DNA of 64,000 nt, from the NCBI RefSeq assembly GCF_011075055.1, contig NC_058146.1, positions 17,530,579 to 17,594,578 of the forward strand, in the 5' to 3' direction. Positions 36,904 through 51,091 of this stretch are shown here, piece after piece. Positions within the stretch are counted from its first letter, which is position 1, and every line of letters begins with the position of its first letter. The translations under genes were made by a program, and so were the position numbers. The notes beneath the pieces are model-generated. The model ran no database searches. It was not told the DNA's origin and saw only the letters and a list, made by a program, of their open reading frames with translations. This DNA comes from Mangifera indica. Taxonomy: Eukaryota; Streptophyta; Magnoliopsida; Sapindales; Anacardiaceae.

Positions 36904-38271
36904 TCAACCCTGAATCATAATACTCTGTCCTAGTAGCATCATCTCACTAATGACTGACCCTCCATCAGGCAATTCAATCATAATCCTCTGGGCTATTCTA
37001 ACAGGTTGCAACTTTAACCTCTCAAGCAAACCTTTGGCTATAAAACAATGAGTAGCCCCACAATCAATTAAAACATAAATAGGAGTATCAAGATAGAGAA
37101 TCTGACCCGTGACTGCTGATGGGTTAGCCTCTGCTGGGCCTTGGGTGATCGTATAAACTCTGGCTGTGGCCCCTCCTATAGGCTGCTGTTGCTCTACTCT
37201 CACTGGGGCAGCTGTACAGAAACGAGCAATATGTCCAGGCTGACGACATCTGAAACAAACTGCCTGATTTGTCAAACACTCTCCTCTATGGTGCTTCCCA
37301 CATTTCTGGCAAGCTGGTATCTCAGGTCCTCTTTGTTTCTTTCCACTCTTCCAGTTCTTTTTCATGCCTTTGAACTGGAGAGGTCGTTTACCCTTCCTGT
37401 CTCGCTCTGGCGGAGGGCCTCTTTGTGCTGAAGCTGAATCACTACTCACCAGGGGAGCTGGCATGGTAGTAGGAGGTGTAACCGTTTGCCCTGTAGTCTG
37501 ACCAAACCTCCTCCTAACAAAAACCTCTGCCCTCAAAGCTCTATCAAGGGCCTCTGTATAAGTTCTGGGTGGCTGTGCCCCGGTCATAACGTCTCGAGCT
37601 ATCTTTGGATCCAGCTCGTACACAAACTTCTGCATACGGCCCATTTCTGTGCTAGCTATCTCAGGGGCATACTGGGACAATTGATTAAACTTTGTGGAAT
37701 ATTCTTTTACAGAGTCTGTCCCTTGCACTAGACTGATAAACTCCTGGGCCCTGATACAAGTAACATCGGCGCCCCTGTACTCTGCCTCGAATCGACGCCT
37801 AAACTCTGTCCATGTCATTTCTGAGACATTGACCGTCTCCCTGACTAAGTTCCACCATATTCTTGCCCCTGACTTGAAAAGATAAGTGGCATATCTCACT
37901 CTTTCTTGGTCAGTCATGTCAAACAAGGCCATGGCACTCTCTACTGATTCTAACCACTCTTCAGCTGCTATTGGGTCCCTTGCACCATCAAATTTTTGAG
38001 GTTGGTGCATACTAGGGAGGTTGAAAATAGGATGTAATTGAGTCCTCACTGGGGCTGCTGTAGATGCTGAAGTAACCTCCCTCATATCATGCCCCTGGAT
38101 TGGCGGTGTATGAGCCGTCTCACTTCCCTGTGTAGGAGCACCTTTGTGCTCTCTCATCATTTCTCTGAAAATCTCTCGCACATCATGTGCACTGAGTGCC
38201 CCCTGGGGTACCTGAGGGGTTGCTCCTTCATTTTGGCCCCTCTGAGAGGGATCTACCGGTGTTTGACTCAT
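36904..38271 (-). CDS. Gypsy Gag plus N-terminal protease
   Basis: I chose the ATG at 38271 (MSQTPVDPSQ) because the frame further upstream runs through the primer site into the LTR. The protein has a retrotransposon Gag domain (AEEWLESVESAMALFDMTDQ, TWTEFRRRFEAEYRGADV), a zinc knuckle CFRCRQPGHIARFC preceded by a second Cys/His cluster (CQKCGKHHRGEC), and the protease active site YVLIDCGATHCF. It ends at a TGA (36903-36901) inside the protease. Codons just beyond continue the protease in the same frame, so one nonsense change separates the two reading frames. Confidence 0.9.
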   Translation of the reverse strand: MSQTPVDPSQRGQNEGATPQVPQGALSAHDVREIFREMMREHKGAPTQGSETAHTPPIQGHDMREVTSASTAAPVRTQLHPIFNLPSMHQPQKFDGARDPIAAEEWLESVESAMALFDMTDQERVRYATYLFKSGARIWWNLVRETVNVSEMTWTEFRRRFEAEYRGADVTCIRAQEFISLVQGTDSVKEYSTKFNQLSQYAPEIASTEMGRMQKFVYELDPKIARDVMTGAQPPRTYTEALDRALRAEVFVRRRFGQTTGQTVTPPTTMPAPLVSSDSASAQRGPPPERDRKGKRPLQFKGMKKNWKSGKKQRGPEIPACQKCGKHHRGECLTNQAVCFRCRQPGHIARFCTAAPVRVEQQQPIGGATARVYTITQGPAEANPSAVTGQILYLDTPIYVLIDCGATHCFIAKGLLERLKLQPVRIAQRIMIELPDGGSVISEMMLLGQSIMIQG

Positions 38272-38444
38272 AGGTCCTGAAAATGAACATATTAGTTTCA
38301 TAAAACTCAGCAGGTATAAATGAAAACTTAACTTACAGTGATCGGCTGCGAGGGTGGTCAGCGTGGCTGAAGGGTATTTCATCTCTGTGTTACTTTGATT
38401 ACTCCATTTTGTTTTAGAAAACATCTTTTGGGTTCCAAAATCAT

Positions 38445-38456
38445 GCTCTGATACCA
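38445..38456 (-). other. Primer binding site, initiator tRNA-Met
   Basis: Minus strand TGGTATCAGAGC begins 2 nt after the 5' LTR, the usual plant retrotransposon site complementary to the 3' end of tRNA-iMet. Confidence 0.93.
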
Positions 38457-38458
38457 AC

Positions 38459-40609
<2,151 letters not shown>

Positions 40610-40614
40610 TGCCC

Positions 40615-41320
40615 TCACTTACAGATGTATAATTATTGTACCAATTAAATCAAAAATATAAATATTAGTTAAACCAATGGTCTGATTTTGATATAACATA
40701 AGAGAGTCTTGAATTTAAACTTTCACTTAGAGAAATTTCATATTTTTTATCATCAAAATCATCTTTTAAGCTTAAGATCGATAAATTTTGGTTTATAAAA
40801 ACAACTCAAAACTAAATGTTAAAATTTAACTTGTTTATAAAAATAAGTAAAACATTTTAGTCAAACTTAAATAATTGAATCTAGATTTAAATTTAAGTTT
40901 GAATAACTTAAATCAAATCCAGTTTAATCAATATTCTAACTCTTTCTTCATATGGCAAAATCTATTTAAATAGTTGTTGGAACAATGGATTTATATAGCT
41001 TTAAGAAAACGTGTAATTGGCATAAAATAAAATTTACCATTTAATTTCATTTTTTCATATTATAATTTTAATTCAATTATAGTATACTTAACTATAATAT
41101 ATTTGGCAAACGAAAACTATAATATAATTGGTTAGATTATTATTTATTTATTTTATTTATGTAAATAAATTAATTTAATAACAAAGAAACAAAAAAAATG
41201 CCACCAACCCTGGCTCGAACACAGTAATAGTATTATAAAAAGGCAAGAGAGAGGAATTTCCAGTGTGTCTTGAAATTAATTGAAAGAACAAGCAGTACAA
41301 TACAACCCACCGTAAAACGC
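40615..41320 (+). promoter_or_regulatory. Upstream region of the intact H-protein gene
   Basis: AT-rich, without a coding frame. A TATAAAAA box at 41234-41241 lies 80 nt before the ATG. The young gypsy element ends only 711 bp upstream of the start codon. Confidence 0.6.
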
Positions 41321-44163
41321 ATGGCTTCTTCAAGGCTGCTGTGGGCTTCAAAGGCTGCTTCTTATCTCAGGATCTCGGTCTTCCACAGAGGCTTCTCCTC
41401 TAGTAAATACATACACCTCTTTTATTATTATTATTATTGTTATTATTTTGTATTTTGTGATGCATTGATCATGATGGAGTGAATGTGAAAAAAATGGTTG
41501 TTCAAATTGGATCTTGGTTATTTCTTTGTTAAAAAATTTAATCTGTGATTCTATTTGACTGAAGTTTGATTTTCGCAACTGGGCTCTGTTTGTTTTCGTC
41601 GTTGTGATGTGATTCATTCCAAGTTGTGTATTTGTCGAATGCTGTTTGTTTAGAGGAGGTTGAGTTAGTGCATTCGTTTGTTTATTTTCTCTGCTAGGAT
41701 TCTGTTGTTTTTTAATCTTTGTTTGTTTGTTTGTTTATGGCGTCTGATCTTTTGGGCGGTTCTCGATGGTGTTGGAATATGGTATGAGTCATTCATGATA
41801 TTTCATCTTTTGTTTACTGCCAATTTTCTGTTTGTATCTTTTGTACCTGATGAAAGGAAAGGAGTCTTTTTTCTTTTTTTTTGGTTTGTTAACAGGTTTG
41901 GTGGCCAGCTAAATGGCACTGGTTGGTGGTGTGGTGGTTGTGTTTTTCTTCTAGGATTTATTGTTTTTTGTTGTTAAAATGTTTAGTCTCCAGCTAAATG
42001 GAAATGATTGGCGGTATGGTGGTACAGTCTTTCTTTTTGGAGTTACTTTTTCGGTTGTTGAAATGTTTGGTAGGTACCTAAATTGCAATGACTGGTGGTA
42101 ATGGTGGTCGACTAGTCTGCTTTTGGTGGAGAGGATGGCGGTGGCTAGAATTTGAAGGCATTGTGGTATTGGTGCTGTTGAAATGGCATGAGATGTTGAT
42201 ATGCAATGTCTTGGCTTGGTGGTGGTAATCTTGCCATGGCATGTTGGTAGATAACCAAAAATATTTTTTAAAAGTTATTTTTGGCTGGAGTGGAGTTTTG
42301 AATACTTTACCATGCTTAACAAACAAAAATGAGAAAGCTATGTTTTCTAATGAAAAATTATTGCTATTTTCTCTTTGTTCTCTGCTTCAGAATGCTTTGT
42401 GTATCCCCCCTCTCTTGGGTGATGTTATTTTGGCCCATATCTATTTTTGTTCTGATAAAATATGTTTGCTTTAGTAAAGAAGATACACTATTCTATTGAT
42501 ATTAATTTCTAGTGCAATTCAGGAGACCTGTAATCTGTTGGATGTATTGCTTTGTTGCAGCTTGGGCTTGCTTTTGCTTCAACCTATACTTCTGAAATTT
42601 TCCTGCAGTTATGAAGGATCTAACTATGCTGACACTTTTCCCATTTTCTTGCAGTTTTAAAGGATCTAAAATATGCTGATTCTCATGAATGGTTAAAGGT
42701 TGATGGTAATTCTGCCACAATTGGTATAACAGATCATGCTCAAGACCATTTAGGCGATGTTGTGTATGTTGAATTGCCAGAAGTAGGGGTCAGTGTATCA
42801 CAAGGTGGCAGTTTTGGTGCGGTTGAAAGTGTCAAGGCTACTAGTGATGTTAACTCTCCTGTTTCTGGTAAAGTAGTCGAAGTGAATGAAGAGCTGAACA
42901 GCTCCCCTGGTCTGGTGAGTTTACTTATAAAGTGATATATTACTCTCTCACAATTAGTAGCAAGTCTTCAGCCTTTTTTTTTGGGATTTGGTAGAATTAA
43001 TTTGAGTTGTGTGCCTTTTGCACAGATTTATTTGTGTTTTGTCATTCATCATGGTGTTTGTCCGCTAATTTAAGGTTTTGGAATATTGACTATTGAGTCT
43101 TAAGGTAGCATTTTTTTTCTTTGTCAAAGATAAAAGTATGTGTTGATTAAGTATTCGTATGGTAAATTGAGATACTTATAAACTTACTGATATGGCAAGG
43201 GCTGGATTCAAGCTGAGCCGAGCTTGGTTCAGTTTACATATCGCTGAGCTCGAGTTCGAGCTCATCAAGGATGTGGAAGTTAAGCTCGAACTCGGTTCGG
43301 CTCGTTTTTCGTTATTAAAATGATGTCGTTTTAATACATATTGGTTAAAACGACGTTGTTTTGTATCAAATTTTTTAATTGAAAAATTTGACGAGCATCT
43401 CGAGCTTGACCTAGCTTGCATAAAGTTGGCTCGTTTCGGGGCTCGTTCCAGTCGAGCTCGAGCTCGAACGGACTCGATTCAAGTCCAACCCTAGATGTGG
43501 CACCAGTCATACAAATTGTTTACTTTTGTTTTTGGATGGGATATACTTATCATTCTCTTGTGGATCTTACCAGATATGACACGTCCCAATTTTATGTTAT
43601 TGTAAATTGTTTTTTTTTTTTTTGTCCAATGTTTGACAGAACATGAAATTAGATGTAAAAGAAATTTGTGATCTAGGTATGTTTATTGTTTGCGAGCAAA
43701 ACTTTGTATATCAACAATGACTACTAATTTGTGTGCTAATGGTGATGTGTCACTATGTAATTGAGTCTTATTTTATTCTTAATTTAAAATAATTTAATCA
43801 TATTATAACACGTCATCGTTATTACACAAAGAAGTATCAATTGTTAGTGCACAAAATTTTATTATTTGCATAAATGCTAGGAATTAGTTAAGCACAATAA
43901 CAAATATGGTACTTGAATTTTGGCCCTAACTCGTAATATTAACATTAGTTTGGCTGGGCTTCAGGATTATGACACGCACTGGAAATAAATTGTTTCTTAG
44001 ATGTTGAATATTTAAGGACTTGTGTTCGATTTAGGTTAACTCAAGCCCATATGAAAATGGATGGATTATAAAGGTGGAGATGGATGATGCTGGTGAATTG
44101 AAGACCTTGATGGATGCGGATCAGTACTCCAAGTTCTGTGAAGAAGAGGACTCCAAGCACTAA
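41321..44163 (+). CDS. GDCSH: Glycine decarboxylase complex H-protein, mitochondrial
   Basis: Three exons, 41321-41402, 42655-42914 and 44035-44163, with GT-AG junctions, encode 156 aa. The N-terminus [20 protein letters not shown] is a typical mitochondrial presequence ending near HRGFSS. The mature protein contains [39 protein letters not shown] and [19 protein letters not shown], and ends [15 protein letters not shown]. Lys88 in ESVKATS is the expected lipoylation site. H-protein carries the aminomethyl group between the P, T and L proteins during glycine oxidation, central to photorespiration. Intron 2 has gained a hAT-type MITE. Exon 2 is preceded by a decoy copy of its own acceptor at 42607-42608. 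A dead paralogue lies at 746-1928. Confidence 0.97.
43198..43494. mobile_element. hAT-type MITE in H-protein intron 2
   Basis: A 297-bp insert absent from the paralogous intron. Its ends are inverted (AGGGCTGGATTCAAG against AGGGTTGGACTTGAA). Flanks ATATGGCA (43190-43197) and ATGTGGCA (43495-43502) form an 8-bp duplication with one change. The empty site in copy 1 reads ATATGGTATCAGTC. The body is rich in GAGCTCGAGCTCG-type motifs. Confidence 0.85.
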
Positions 44164-45106
44164 TTGGACAATCCTGGTTATGTCGTGCATAGAGATATCT
44201 TGCTTCTGGAAAACTGAAAATACATTTTTATCTGTATGTTTTTCATCCAACTATGTATTTCCATGCCTGTGTTACTTTTGGATGGGGTGGAATTTGTTCA
44301 AATAGTTTTTTCTTTAGACTATGGACAATGAATTGAGGTTGGCAAACGATTTGGCCACTTGCAGCAAATTTGAAATTGATAAAGCTTTTGATAAAATTCT
44401 CTAATGGTTTGGGAAATGGACTTGTTCCATCTGTGGTAACTGTCATCAATAAGAAATGAAAACACCAGTGGAAGATTTGAGTTAAACCAGCTCAAACTCA
44501 AATTGATGTTTGGTTTGAATAAGTTGAACTTGATGAGTTGAAGTTTTAACAAGGTAGCTTACCTCGAGTTCAAGGGTTCACTGGTTTTACTAGAGTTCTT
44601 CGTTGGTAATTTTTTTTTTTTGGTTTTTTCTTCAACAATCTTTATTCTTCCTTGGTGATTTAATTCTCTACTCCTTGTTCAATGACTTGTTTCCTTTTTT
44701 GGTATTACCATTTATCATTCGAATCAATTTAAACTTGAATTATTTGAGTTAAGTGTAAGCTGGTTCTTTTTCAGGCTTGGCTCAAATTCACAGTAAAAAT
44801 TAAATGAGTGTGCTAATTCTTTGATGCTGATTTGGGGCTAATCTTAACTGATATCTTGATATGGTGAATGAAGCATAATTACGTCACAGGCTGCTTGCAC
44901 CTGAGCGCACCTGAGCGGCTTTTAACTGGAATTCAAGCTAAGTCAACCTCTTATCCCAGGAAAGCTAGTGAAAATGTTAAAGAATGACTGTAAAATAAAA
45001 GGGGAAAATGTGCATCAAAAGGACACAAAACACAAAATTAAAGAGTGTTGGACAATAAAGTAGCTTTTTCATAAGAGATCTTTTGTTCTGTAATTACTGT
45101 TTTATA
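44164..45106 (+). other. 3' flank of H-protein gene
   Basis: Probably a 3' UTR followed by intergenic DNA, closely matching 1929-2894 in the other copy. No additional gene was seen. Confidence 0.6.
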
Positions 45107-45666
45107 TGTTAGAAAAAGGTGTTTGAACAAAGAAACGTTAGAAGACTTTGAGACGTGTAGATAATTTATTTTAAAGTGATATTTGCACTCACTAATTATA
45201 TGGTGTTGTAGGGTTATGACAAATCACCTTTAGGATACAACAAAGTCCTTAGAATAATAGTCAATACTATTAACTAATTTTTTAAAAACATAAAAATAAA
45301 TAATATTGATGTGATGATGTTGAACTAAAGAGAAAGTAGGATTGTATAGAAAAATTGAAATGAATTAAAAAATTTGATTCAAGCCTCAATTTATAAACAA
45401 TGTGTCTATTAACACCAAAACTTATGATTTTTATTCCCAAAAGTTATGTTTTACAAAGATATAGCTTTTTGATTAGACATATCTAATCTTGAATTATCAT
45501 AACTTTTAGTTTAAGTTGAAACAACGTAACTTTTGAGAACAAAAGTCATGTCTGTTTTTGTAGGATTATATCTAGTATCAAGAGTCATTACTAGATCATA
45601 TATATATTTATGGTTTCTTAAATTTTCCTTCCAAAATTTCTCTAAATTAAATACAACCTACTAACA
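45107..45666 (-). repeat. Copia 3' LTR
   Basis: 560 bp. Its first ~50 bp are also present at 2895-2945 in the duplicated locus. Confidence 0.92.
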
Positions 45667-46119
45667 ATCCCCTACTTAAGTTGTATTTGTTAAACAACAT
45701 CAACACATTGATTTATGTACAAAAAAATTATTTTTACAGTTAAACTTTCTATTAGTATATTTCAAGATTTTGACAAAATCTATAACAACTTAATATTTAC
45801 TTTAAACTAAGATTTTATAGTATCAAAACCAAATATATTACACACATGAACCTCTTTTTTATTCATAATGTGTTATCAATAATTTAGCATCGTTATATGG
45901 CCTTGTGCTACAATCTTGTACTCATGAATATTTACAAAAGTTATTCTCACTTTTGCTAAGAGTGGCACCACTTTTTATGTTCACTTAGATGAAGCTCTTT
46001 ATTGGTCCAAGTACTTGTACCAATTGCAAATCAATAACTTGTTATTACCTATTAAACTTTTTTTCTTAACATAGAAAAGTTGGGTTCCCATTATTGGCAA
46101 CAATTTATCTAAAATAATT

Positions 46120-49100
46120 TTAAACATATTTGTATGGCTTTATTTTTAACTGTGTCCCTTGCGAGTGCTTTTGACAATGGGTAGCCAAATTATTGCTAGA
46201 CTTTAGATGAACAACTATAATAACACCATCTGAAATCAATTGTCTTATGTACTCATGTTTCAAAGCAATATGTTTAGATTTTCCATTATAAATTTTCCCA
46301 AATGCCCTAGACATAGTTGTTTGACTATCATAGCCCAAAAAGACAGTTGGCATTGGTTATGGCCACAACTCTATATCCATTAATAAATTTCTTAACCACT
46401 CAGCCTTTTTTCCCGTAGTTGTTAAAGCTATGAACTCATATTCTATTGTAGAATGAGTAATAACCGTTTGTTTTTTAGAAGCCCAAGAAATAGCTTCCCC
46501 ACCTAGGGTGAATATCCAACCAGACGTTGACTTATTGTCACCTATACTTGTAATCTAACTTGCATCAATGTGCCCTTCTAACACTGTTGGAAAACCATTA
46601 AAAACAAACCATATGTTTTAGTATGTTTAAGATAACTGAATATCTTACCAATAACTTTCCAATGTTTTTGCTAGGATTACATGTATATCTTGAAAGTTTA
46701 CAAACTACAAAAGCAATATCTGGTCTAGTGCAATGCATGACATACATTTAACTTCCAATGACATTGACATATTCTAGTTAACTAATAGACCTTTTAGGAT
46801 TTTTCAGTCAATTTGCAAGATACATCTAGTAGAGTGTTAACTTTTTTAAAACCTAAATGATTGAACTTTGTAATTATTTTTTTAATATAATGAGATTGAC
46901 ACAAAACATAACCCTCACTATGTTTTTTAACTTTAATACCTAAGATTGTATCTACCTCATCGAAATCTTTTATTTTAAATTGTGAGTTGAGATATTTTCT
47001 AGTATCATTTATCTTTTGTAAATTAGTTTCTATTATCACATAAAAGCATATTATGACACCGTATTCTTTAGTGAGTTTCGAGTGTATGCATTTATTTGCA
47101 TTATTATGCCAAAAACCATGTGATAAGATCACATTATCAAATTTCTCATGTCATTGTTTAAGAGTTTGCTTTAAGTCATAGAAAGATTTAATTAATTTAC
47201 AAACTTTTGTTTTATTGCAGACAACACAAAACCTTCTAGTTGTTCTATATAAACTTTTTCATCTATGTCACTATTTAAAAAGGTCGTTTTAACATCCATT
47301 TGATAAATGTACAAATTATAAATCGAAACTAAAGCAAACACTACTGTAATAGATATTAACCTTGTCATTGGTGTATAAGTATTAAAATAATCAATGCCTT
47401 CTTTTTGTTTGAATCCTTTAACTACTAACCTAGCTTTAAAAGTTTGTATTAAACCATCCGTGTTGTATTTTATCCTAAAAAACCATTTACAATTTATAGG
47501 TTTAGAACCAAGAGGTAAGTCTACCAACACCCAAGTACCATTAGCTAGCAAAGAATCCATTTCATCATATATAGCTTCTTTCCAAAAGGCAGAATCTCTT
47601 GAAGTTATAGCTTAATTATAAGTTTTCAGATATTCTTCTAAAGTTAATAGGATAGGTATTTTATTAAGTACACAACTTCTACAATAACATTGAATTGTTG
47701 TTTTGTGTTATTTCTTGTTGTGTAGAATCATTTTTTAAATATACTATGAAATCATTAAGAAAAGTATTTTCAATGAATTCCACGTCCCTTGATTCTACAA
47801 TAACATTGGATTCTAAATCCAACAATCTATATGTTTTTGAATTTTTAGCATATCCAACAAACACACTTTTAATAGCTCTTGTTCCCAATTTAGTTCTCGT
47901 AGAGTCTGGTACTCTATATTAAGCAACACATCCCCATACCTTTAAATAATTTAAACTATGAGCTCTACCTTTCCATACTTCACATGGAGAAGTTTTTGGT
48001 TTCTTTGAGGGTATTCTATAATGCAAATGACAAGCAGTAAGCAAAGCTTCACCCTATAAATTCATTGGCAGCTTTGCATTAAGTAGCATGACATTAACCA
48101 TATCTACTAATGTACGATTTTTCCTTTCTGCCAAATTGTTTTGTTGTGGGGTATATATTGCATTGCTTTGATGTATCATGCCATGTTATTCACAAAACCA
48201 ATTGAACTAATTAGGAAAGTATTCACCCTCTCTATCACTTTTTAAAATTTTACTTTTATTTTCTTTTTGATTTTCTACTAAAGTTTTATATTTCTGAAAC
48301 ATCTCAAAGGCTTGATTTTTTGTTTTCATTAAGTAAACTTGTGTATATCTAAATGCATCATCTATAAAAGTTATGAAATATCTATTCCCTCTTCTAGTTA
48401 ACACACTATTTAATTCATATATATTTGAATGTACAAGAAATTAGGTAATGTTTTAACATAACTTCTAAGTATCTATAATTCACATTTACAAATCTAGCAT
48501 GCCACAAGGATATAGAAAAATCAATGATATAAGCAAAAAAAAAAAAGTTTTATTATTATATTGATAATATTGAGTTTAAACATATTGTCACATAAATAAC
48601 CTTTTCCAACAAATATACCATTCTTGGATAGTACAACTTTTTCTTGCCTCAAGAACTGCTTTTATGCCCTTCTTACAAAGTAAACTAACATAAATTATAT
48701 TCTTTTTAATATCAGGTACATTTAATTCATTTGTGAGAATCAATTTCTTATGAGATGTAAAGTTAAGTTGTGTAATTCAGCAACCATGGCCACAATTTCA
48801 TATGATTCTTTTTCAACCATATTGGTTTTGTTATTAGTAGTATTTCCTTACCTTGGTTTATCACAGAAATAACAACTTTTCTTTTTGTTGTTGGAAAAAT
48901 TATTGGTAAAGTCAAGTTTTCTCTTGCGATTACTTTTTCCACTAATATTTTTCTTGGTGTTGTCATTTACTCTAGAATCAATATAATGTACATTAGAACC
49001 AAACTCTGTAGCAAAGTTTCTATCACGGTTTCTTGACTCTTCTTCAATTCTAATATGTTTTAGAAATTGATCTAGAGATAATTCCTCAGTACTATGCAAT

Positions 49101-49644
49101 AATTTCTTTCTATAACTATTTCAAGTTGGTGATAATTTTGCAATCACAACAACAACTTGCAATAGTTCAAAAACTTCTATTTTTAAATCTTTTAATTTTG
49201 AAACCAAGAGTTGTAATTCATCTACTTGATTCATGACAGATTTATTGTCAACCATTTGAAATTCAAGATATTTCATGCAAGTAAATCTGTCTATACCTTA
49301 TTTTTCAAAAGTATGTTTCGCCTCAAGTGCACTTCAAATTTCCTTTGAAAATTGAATTAGCCTATAGAGATCATATAATGATTCAAGAGAGAGTTTAAGA
49401 TGTACACTTTGTAACGAACCTCATCTTTGTCTCTTTGTTTGCAAGTCTCATCATTATCTTCATCACTTGGTTGAGGCAAATATGTCAAATTCGAGTCCAA
49501 CATATAATAGACACTTAATTCAGTGAGGAGAAAGATAATTTTATTTTTCCAGTGAGTGAAGTTTGTACCATCAAAACGCTCTAACTTGTAGACTTCTGAA
49601 TTAAAGAATTTGTTACAAGCAAAATCTGATTTTGTAGAGACCAT
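46120..49644 (-). pseudogene. Copia gag-pol remnant
   Basis: Pieces in minus order: Gag start MVSTKSDFACNKFFN with LERFDGTNFTHWKNKIIFLL (49644-49357); CCHC-type knuckle CYFCDKP (about 48850); integrase piece RGNRYFITFIDDAFRYTQVY (48404-48207); a piece with GTRAIKSVFVGYAKNSKTYR (47888-47679); reverse transcriptase start WVLVDLPLGSKPINCKWFFR to YQMDVKTTFLN (47560-47192) and its continuation (47132-46794); RNase H end with SKHIALKHEYIRQLI (46353-46120). Numerous stops and frameshifts separate them, so the element cannot move by itself. Confidence 0.9.
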
Positions 49645-49668
49645 CGAAGAAAAATATCACCTTAAAAT

Positions 49669-50232
49669 TGTTAGAGAAAGGTGCTTGAATAAAGAAATGT
49701 TGGAAGACTTTGAGGTGTGTAGATCGCTTTCTTTAAGGTGATATTTGTCCTTACTAATTATATTGTATTGTAGAGAGATGACAAATCATCTCCAAGATAC
49801 AACAAAACTTTTAGAGTAATAACCAACACTAGTAAATACTCTCCCAAAAACCCAAAAATGAATAATATTGATGTGATGATGTTGAACTAAAGAAAAAGTA
49901 GGATTGTATGAAGAAATTGAAATAAATTAAAAAATCTGATTAAAGTCTTAATTTATAAACATGAAACAACATGTATATTGACATCAAAAGTCATGACTTT
50001 TATTCTTAAAAGTTATGTATTAAAAAGACATAATTTTTCGATTAGGTATGTCCAATTTTGAATAATCACAATTTTTAGCTTAAATTGAAACAACATAACT
50101 TTTGAGAGTCAAAAGCATATACGTTTTGTAAGATCATGTCCAATGTTGAGTCATTATTAGATCATATATATATTCATAGCTTCTCAAATTTTTCTTCCAA
50201 AATTTCTCCAAACTAAATATAACCTACTAACA
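49669..50232 (-). repeat. Copia 5' LTR
   Basis: 564 bp, the diverged partner of 45107-45666. It is the promoter-bearing LTR for minus-strand transcription. Confidence 0.92.
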
Positions 50233-50495
50233 TTATATAAGTTCAAATGGCTCTAGAAGAGTCTATATAATTACACTAAAATAATTCTTCAAAATAGAAA
50301 TATCTTCTAGGTTTCTCCAAAATCTTGAAAAGTTTCTTGAAAATTTGTAGCTCTGGAAATCCTGGGCTACTAAATTACACTTTTTTATGGGTTGTTACAT
50401 TGTTACACTATGTGGGTTGACAATTGCCACCACAAAATGGACTCTGTCCAAGGACTCGAGAGCGTGTGCTATATGTTAAGAATAACCCTCAGGAG

Positions 50496-51083
50496 TAGGG
50501 ATGGCAACGGGGAGGGGCGGGGAGGGGATCTCAATCCCCATCCCCGTCCCCGTCCTCGTCCCCGTCCTTGTAGGAGATATCAATCCCCGTCTCTGACCTG
50601 TCCCTACTACAGAGATGAAAATGGTTGCCCGTCCCCTCCTTGCAAAGAAAAATCCCTTCCCCATCCTCGCGGAGAAAAATCTCCTCCCCGTATCTGTAAA
50701 AAAAATATATTCTTTTTACCTTGTAAATACACTATAAATATATTAAATAACAAAATTAAGCAAAATTAAAATTAATCTACTATTTCAAATATCATAAATA
50801 TAATATATTAACTCTTTTAATATGCACAACAAAAACCTAAATAAATTTGAAAAACATAAATAATTTAAAACTATAAAAATATATTAGTATTTTAAATAAA
50901 TATATTAATATAAATGGACGGGGATAGGGGTGGGGAGGGGACACATGTATCCCCATCCCCGATTGTGGAGATTTTTTTCATCCTCGTCCCCGTCCCTTTT
51001 CTGGTTTTTATCAGAGAATCCCCTCCCCATTAGGGTCGGGGAGGGTCGGAGTCTCTAAAGTCAAACCCAAATTGTCATCTTTA
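50496..51083. mobile_element. hAT-type MITE, G/C-block family
   Basis: A 588-bp element with imperfect inverted ends (TAGGGATGGCAA against TAAAGATGACAA) and a perfect 8-bp duplication CTCAGGAG at 50488-50495 and 51084-51091. Both subterminal parts carry runs like CCCCGTCCCCGTCC and GGGGAGGGG around an AT-rich core. No transposase is encoded. This family type is common in plants. Confidence 0.9.
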
Positions 51084-51091
51084 CTCAGGAG

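Larger units (their letters stand above)
41877..45157 (+). repeat. Segmental duplication, copy 2 (H-protein locus)
   Basis: Counterpart of 1-2945, about 42 kb apart in direct orientation. Similarity runs from intron 1 through the gene and its 3' flank into the first ~50 bp of the copia LTR. Confidence 0.93.
45107..50232 (-). mobile_element. Ty1/copia LTR retrotransposon, decayed
   Basis: LTRs at 45107-45666 and 49669-50232 begin TGTTAG and end CTAACA, with a perfect target duplication TTATA (45102-45106 and 50233-50237). Minus-strand coding remnants are in copia order. A purine tract AAGTAGGGGAT precedes the 3' LTR. I could not find a usual tRNA-Met primer site after the 5' LTR: the gag ATG follows only ~25 nt later. 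The LTRs differ clearly by substitutions, so the insertion is much older than the gypsy element. Confidence 0.93.

Noticed and set aside
50392..50769. Proline/arginine-rich 125-aa frame
   Set aside because: Runs across the G/C-block MITE and its flank; repeated CCCCGTCC motifs produce the P/R repeats.
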